From contig CALDKL010000291.1 of assembly GCA_937898895.1 (NCBI GenBank), positions 1 through 7,248 on the forward strand: a stretch of 7,248 nt of DNA. Reading direction: 5' to 3'. Made by a program: the position numbers and the translations under genes. Positions within the stretch are counted from its first letter, which is position 1. Each line of letters starts with the position of its first letter. A model generated the notes under the pieces. It was not told the DNA's origin. It ran no database searches and worked only from the letters and a program-made list of their open reading frames with translations. Source of the DNA: an uncultured Verrucomicrobiae bacterium (GTDB lineage: Bacteria; Verrucomicrobiota; Verrucomicrobiia; Verrucomicrobiales; DEV007). Of this stretch, positions 6,282 through 7,248 are shown in pieces.

Positions 6282-7248
6282 ATGCCCCCCCCCACCGCAA
6301 AGCAGGAGATCCGCCTCGAAGGGATCGGCGTATCCCCAGGCATCACCTTTGGTCCCGCCGAACGGATCGGAAAGACCCTCGAGGAACCCGAGTGTCTCGA
6401 AATCGACCGTATCGAGGTGGAATTGGAACGGGAACGGCTCAATGCGGCCATCGTGCGCACCCGGGAACAGATCCTCGAGTTGCAGCACCGGATCGCCTCC
6501 GACGCAGCCGAAAATCACTCCGCGATTTTCGACGCCCACCTCCTCATCCTCGAGGATTCGAGCATTCTCAACGAAGTCCTCCGCATCGTCGAAACGCAAC
6601 GAAAGTCGGTCGACTGGGCGTATTATTCCGTGTCGAAGCGCTACATCGATTCCCTGCGCAAGATTGACGATCCCTATCTTCGTGAACGGGCCGTTGACAT
6701 CGAGGACGTCGCAAAGCGACTCCTCCGCAATCTGCGGGAGGACGAGGGCGATGACGGCATCCGTTCGCTCCGCCCGGAAACGCGCATCCTCCTGGCCCAC
6801 AATCTCACGCCCTCCGACACCCTCAGCCTCGACCGGGCGCACGTCAGCGGTTTCGCCACCGAACAGGGCAGCCCCACCTCGCACACCGCGATCATGGCGC
6901 GCTCGCTGAACATCCCCGCCGTCGTCGCTCTCCACGATCTACCGAAGGATTTTCCCGCAGGCGACACCGTCCTCGTCGATGGATACCACGGCCTCGTCAT
7001 CCTCAATCCCTCGGATGCCACCCTCTCCCAATACGAATCAATCATCGAGCGCGAACGCACCGTGCTCACCGATCTCGAGAGCCTCAAACACGAGGAAACC
7101 CGGACGGCAGACGGGCGCAAAGTCACACTCTCGGCCAACATCGAATTCATCGAGGAGCTCGATGGCATCCTCTCGCGGGGAGCCGAGGGAGTCGGTCTTT
7201 TTCGCACCGAATTTTTCTACCTGAGCCGACGCGAGTTGCGCGATGAAG
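6282..7248 (+). CDS. ptsI: PTS enzyme I (PEP-protein phosphotransferase), N-terminal 322 residues, cut by window end
   Basis: First enzyme of the phosphotransferase relay: it autophosphorylates on His from PEP and passes the phosphate to HPr His15, encoded just upstream. The frame is open from the ATG to the last base; the family is usually ~570-590 residues, so a little over half is present. Homology starts at RLEGIGVSPGI (11-21). The HPr-docking helical region (~45-150) includes AIFDAHLLILED. The phosphohistidine domain has GSPTSHTAIMARSLNIPAVV with His201. The PEP-binding barrel begins at GVGLFRTEFFYLSR, Arg308. The His201-Arg308 spacing (107) equals that of E. coli enzyme I (H189-R296). 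The usual GG before the TSH motif is GS here. AGGG at 6271-6274 is the only near-Shine-Dalgarno upstream of a gene in this window, 7 nt from the ATG. Codons 2-4 are an uninterrupted C run (MPPPT). Confidence 0.96.
   Translation, partial: MPPPTAKQEIRLEGIGVSPGITFGPAERIGKTLEEPECLEIDRIEVELERERLNAAIVRTREQILELQHRIASDAAENHSAIFDAHLLILEDSSILNEVLRIVETQRKSVDWAYYSVSKRYIDSLRKIDDPYLRERAVDIEDVAKRLLRNLREDEGDDGIRSLRPETRILLAHNLTPSDTLSLDRAHVSGFATEQGSPTSHTAIMARSLNIPAVVALHDLPKDFPAGDTVLVDGYHGLVILNPSDATLSQYESIIERERTVLTDLESLKHEETRTADGRKVTLSANIEFIEELDGILSRGAEGVGLFRTEFFYLSRRELRDE
6285..6293 (+). repeat. Nine-C homopolymer at codons 2-4 of ptsI
   Basis: Nine consecutive C directly follow the ptsI ATG and encode Pro-Pro-Pro. 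Gain or loss of one base would shift the reading frame at once and abolish enzyme I. It could be a slippage-prone switch, a sequencing-sensitive spot, or neutral. Confidence 0.9.

Noticed and set aside
6209..6909. Two overlapping plus-strand open frames (6209-6667 and 6349-6909) within the ptsI region
   Set aside because: Their products are Arg/Ser/Pro-rich frame-shift translations. The true frame (ATG 6282) gives continuous enzyme I homology to the window end.
6267..6935. 222-codon minus-strand open frame opposite ptsI
   Set aside because: Shadow of ptsI, whose active-site motifs fix the plus-strand frame.

Overview
The window looks like chromosomal DNA from a GC-rich (about 60%) Gram-negative-type bacterium. 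The gene set (pyruvate phosphate dikinase, a secreted protein of unknown function, a PAS histidine kinase with a stand-alone receiver, then HPr kinase, HPr and PTS enzyme I), the lack of clear Shine-Dalgarno sequences, and the protein style fit Verrucomicrobiota or a neighbouring PVC lineage best. That placement is an inference from gene content, not from a marker gene. No tRNA, rRNA, CRISPR array, insertion sequence or phage gene is visible.

Layout. Bases 2-2014 (+) hold the last ~670 codons of ppdK, closed by a strong intrinsic terminator with a GNRA-type loop (2039-2071). A convergent gene (2170-2976, -) encodes an exported ~27-kDa protein I cannot assign. From a 138-bp divergent intergenic region, five genes run rightward: a soluble PAS histidine kinase (3115-4422), a receiver-only response regulator (4450-4830), hprK (4911-5885), ptsH/HPr (5924-6193) and the first 322 codons of ptsI (6282 to the window edge). 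All intergenic gaps are under 160 bp.

How the genes fit together. PPDK interconverts pyruvate and PEP. Enzyme I takes phosphate from PEP and passes it to His15 of HPr, while HPr kinase/phosphorylase puts a regulatory phosphate on Ser46 of the same HPr. All the catalytic residues that can be seen are intact, so this looks like a working phosphorelay plus its nutrient-sensing brake. No sugar-specific EII component is in the window, so the relay may be mainly regulatory or may serve EII proteins encoded elsewhere. The two-component pair just upstream recalls the chvG/chvI-hprK neighbourhood of Alphaproteobacteria, but with a different kinase type (soluble PAS) and an output-less receiver.

Nothing here is a dramatic unknown system. 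The best leads are the two-component/hprK/HPr/EI cluster, a recurring TAGAnn hexamer 17-18 nt before start codons that lack a Shine-Dalgarno, a dyad upstream of ptsI, and a nine-C tract directly after the ptsI start codon.
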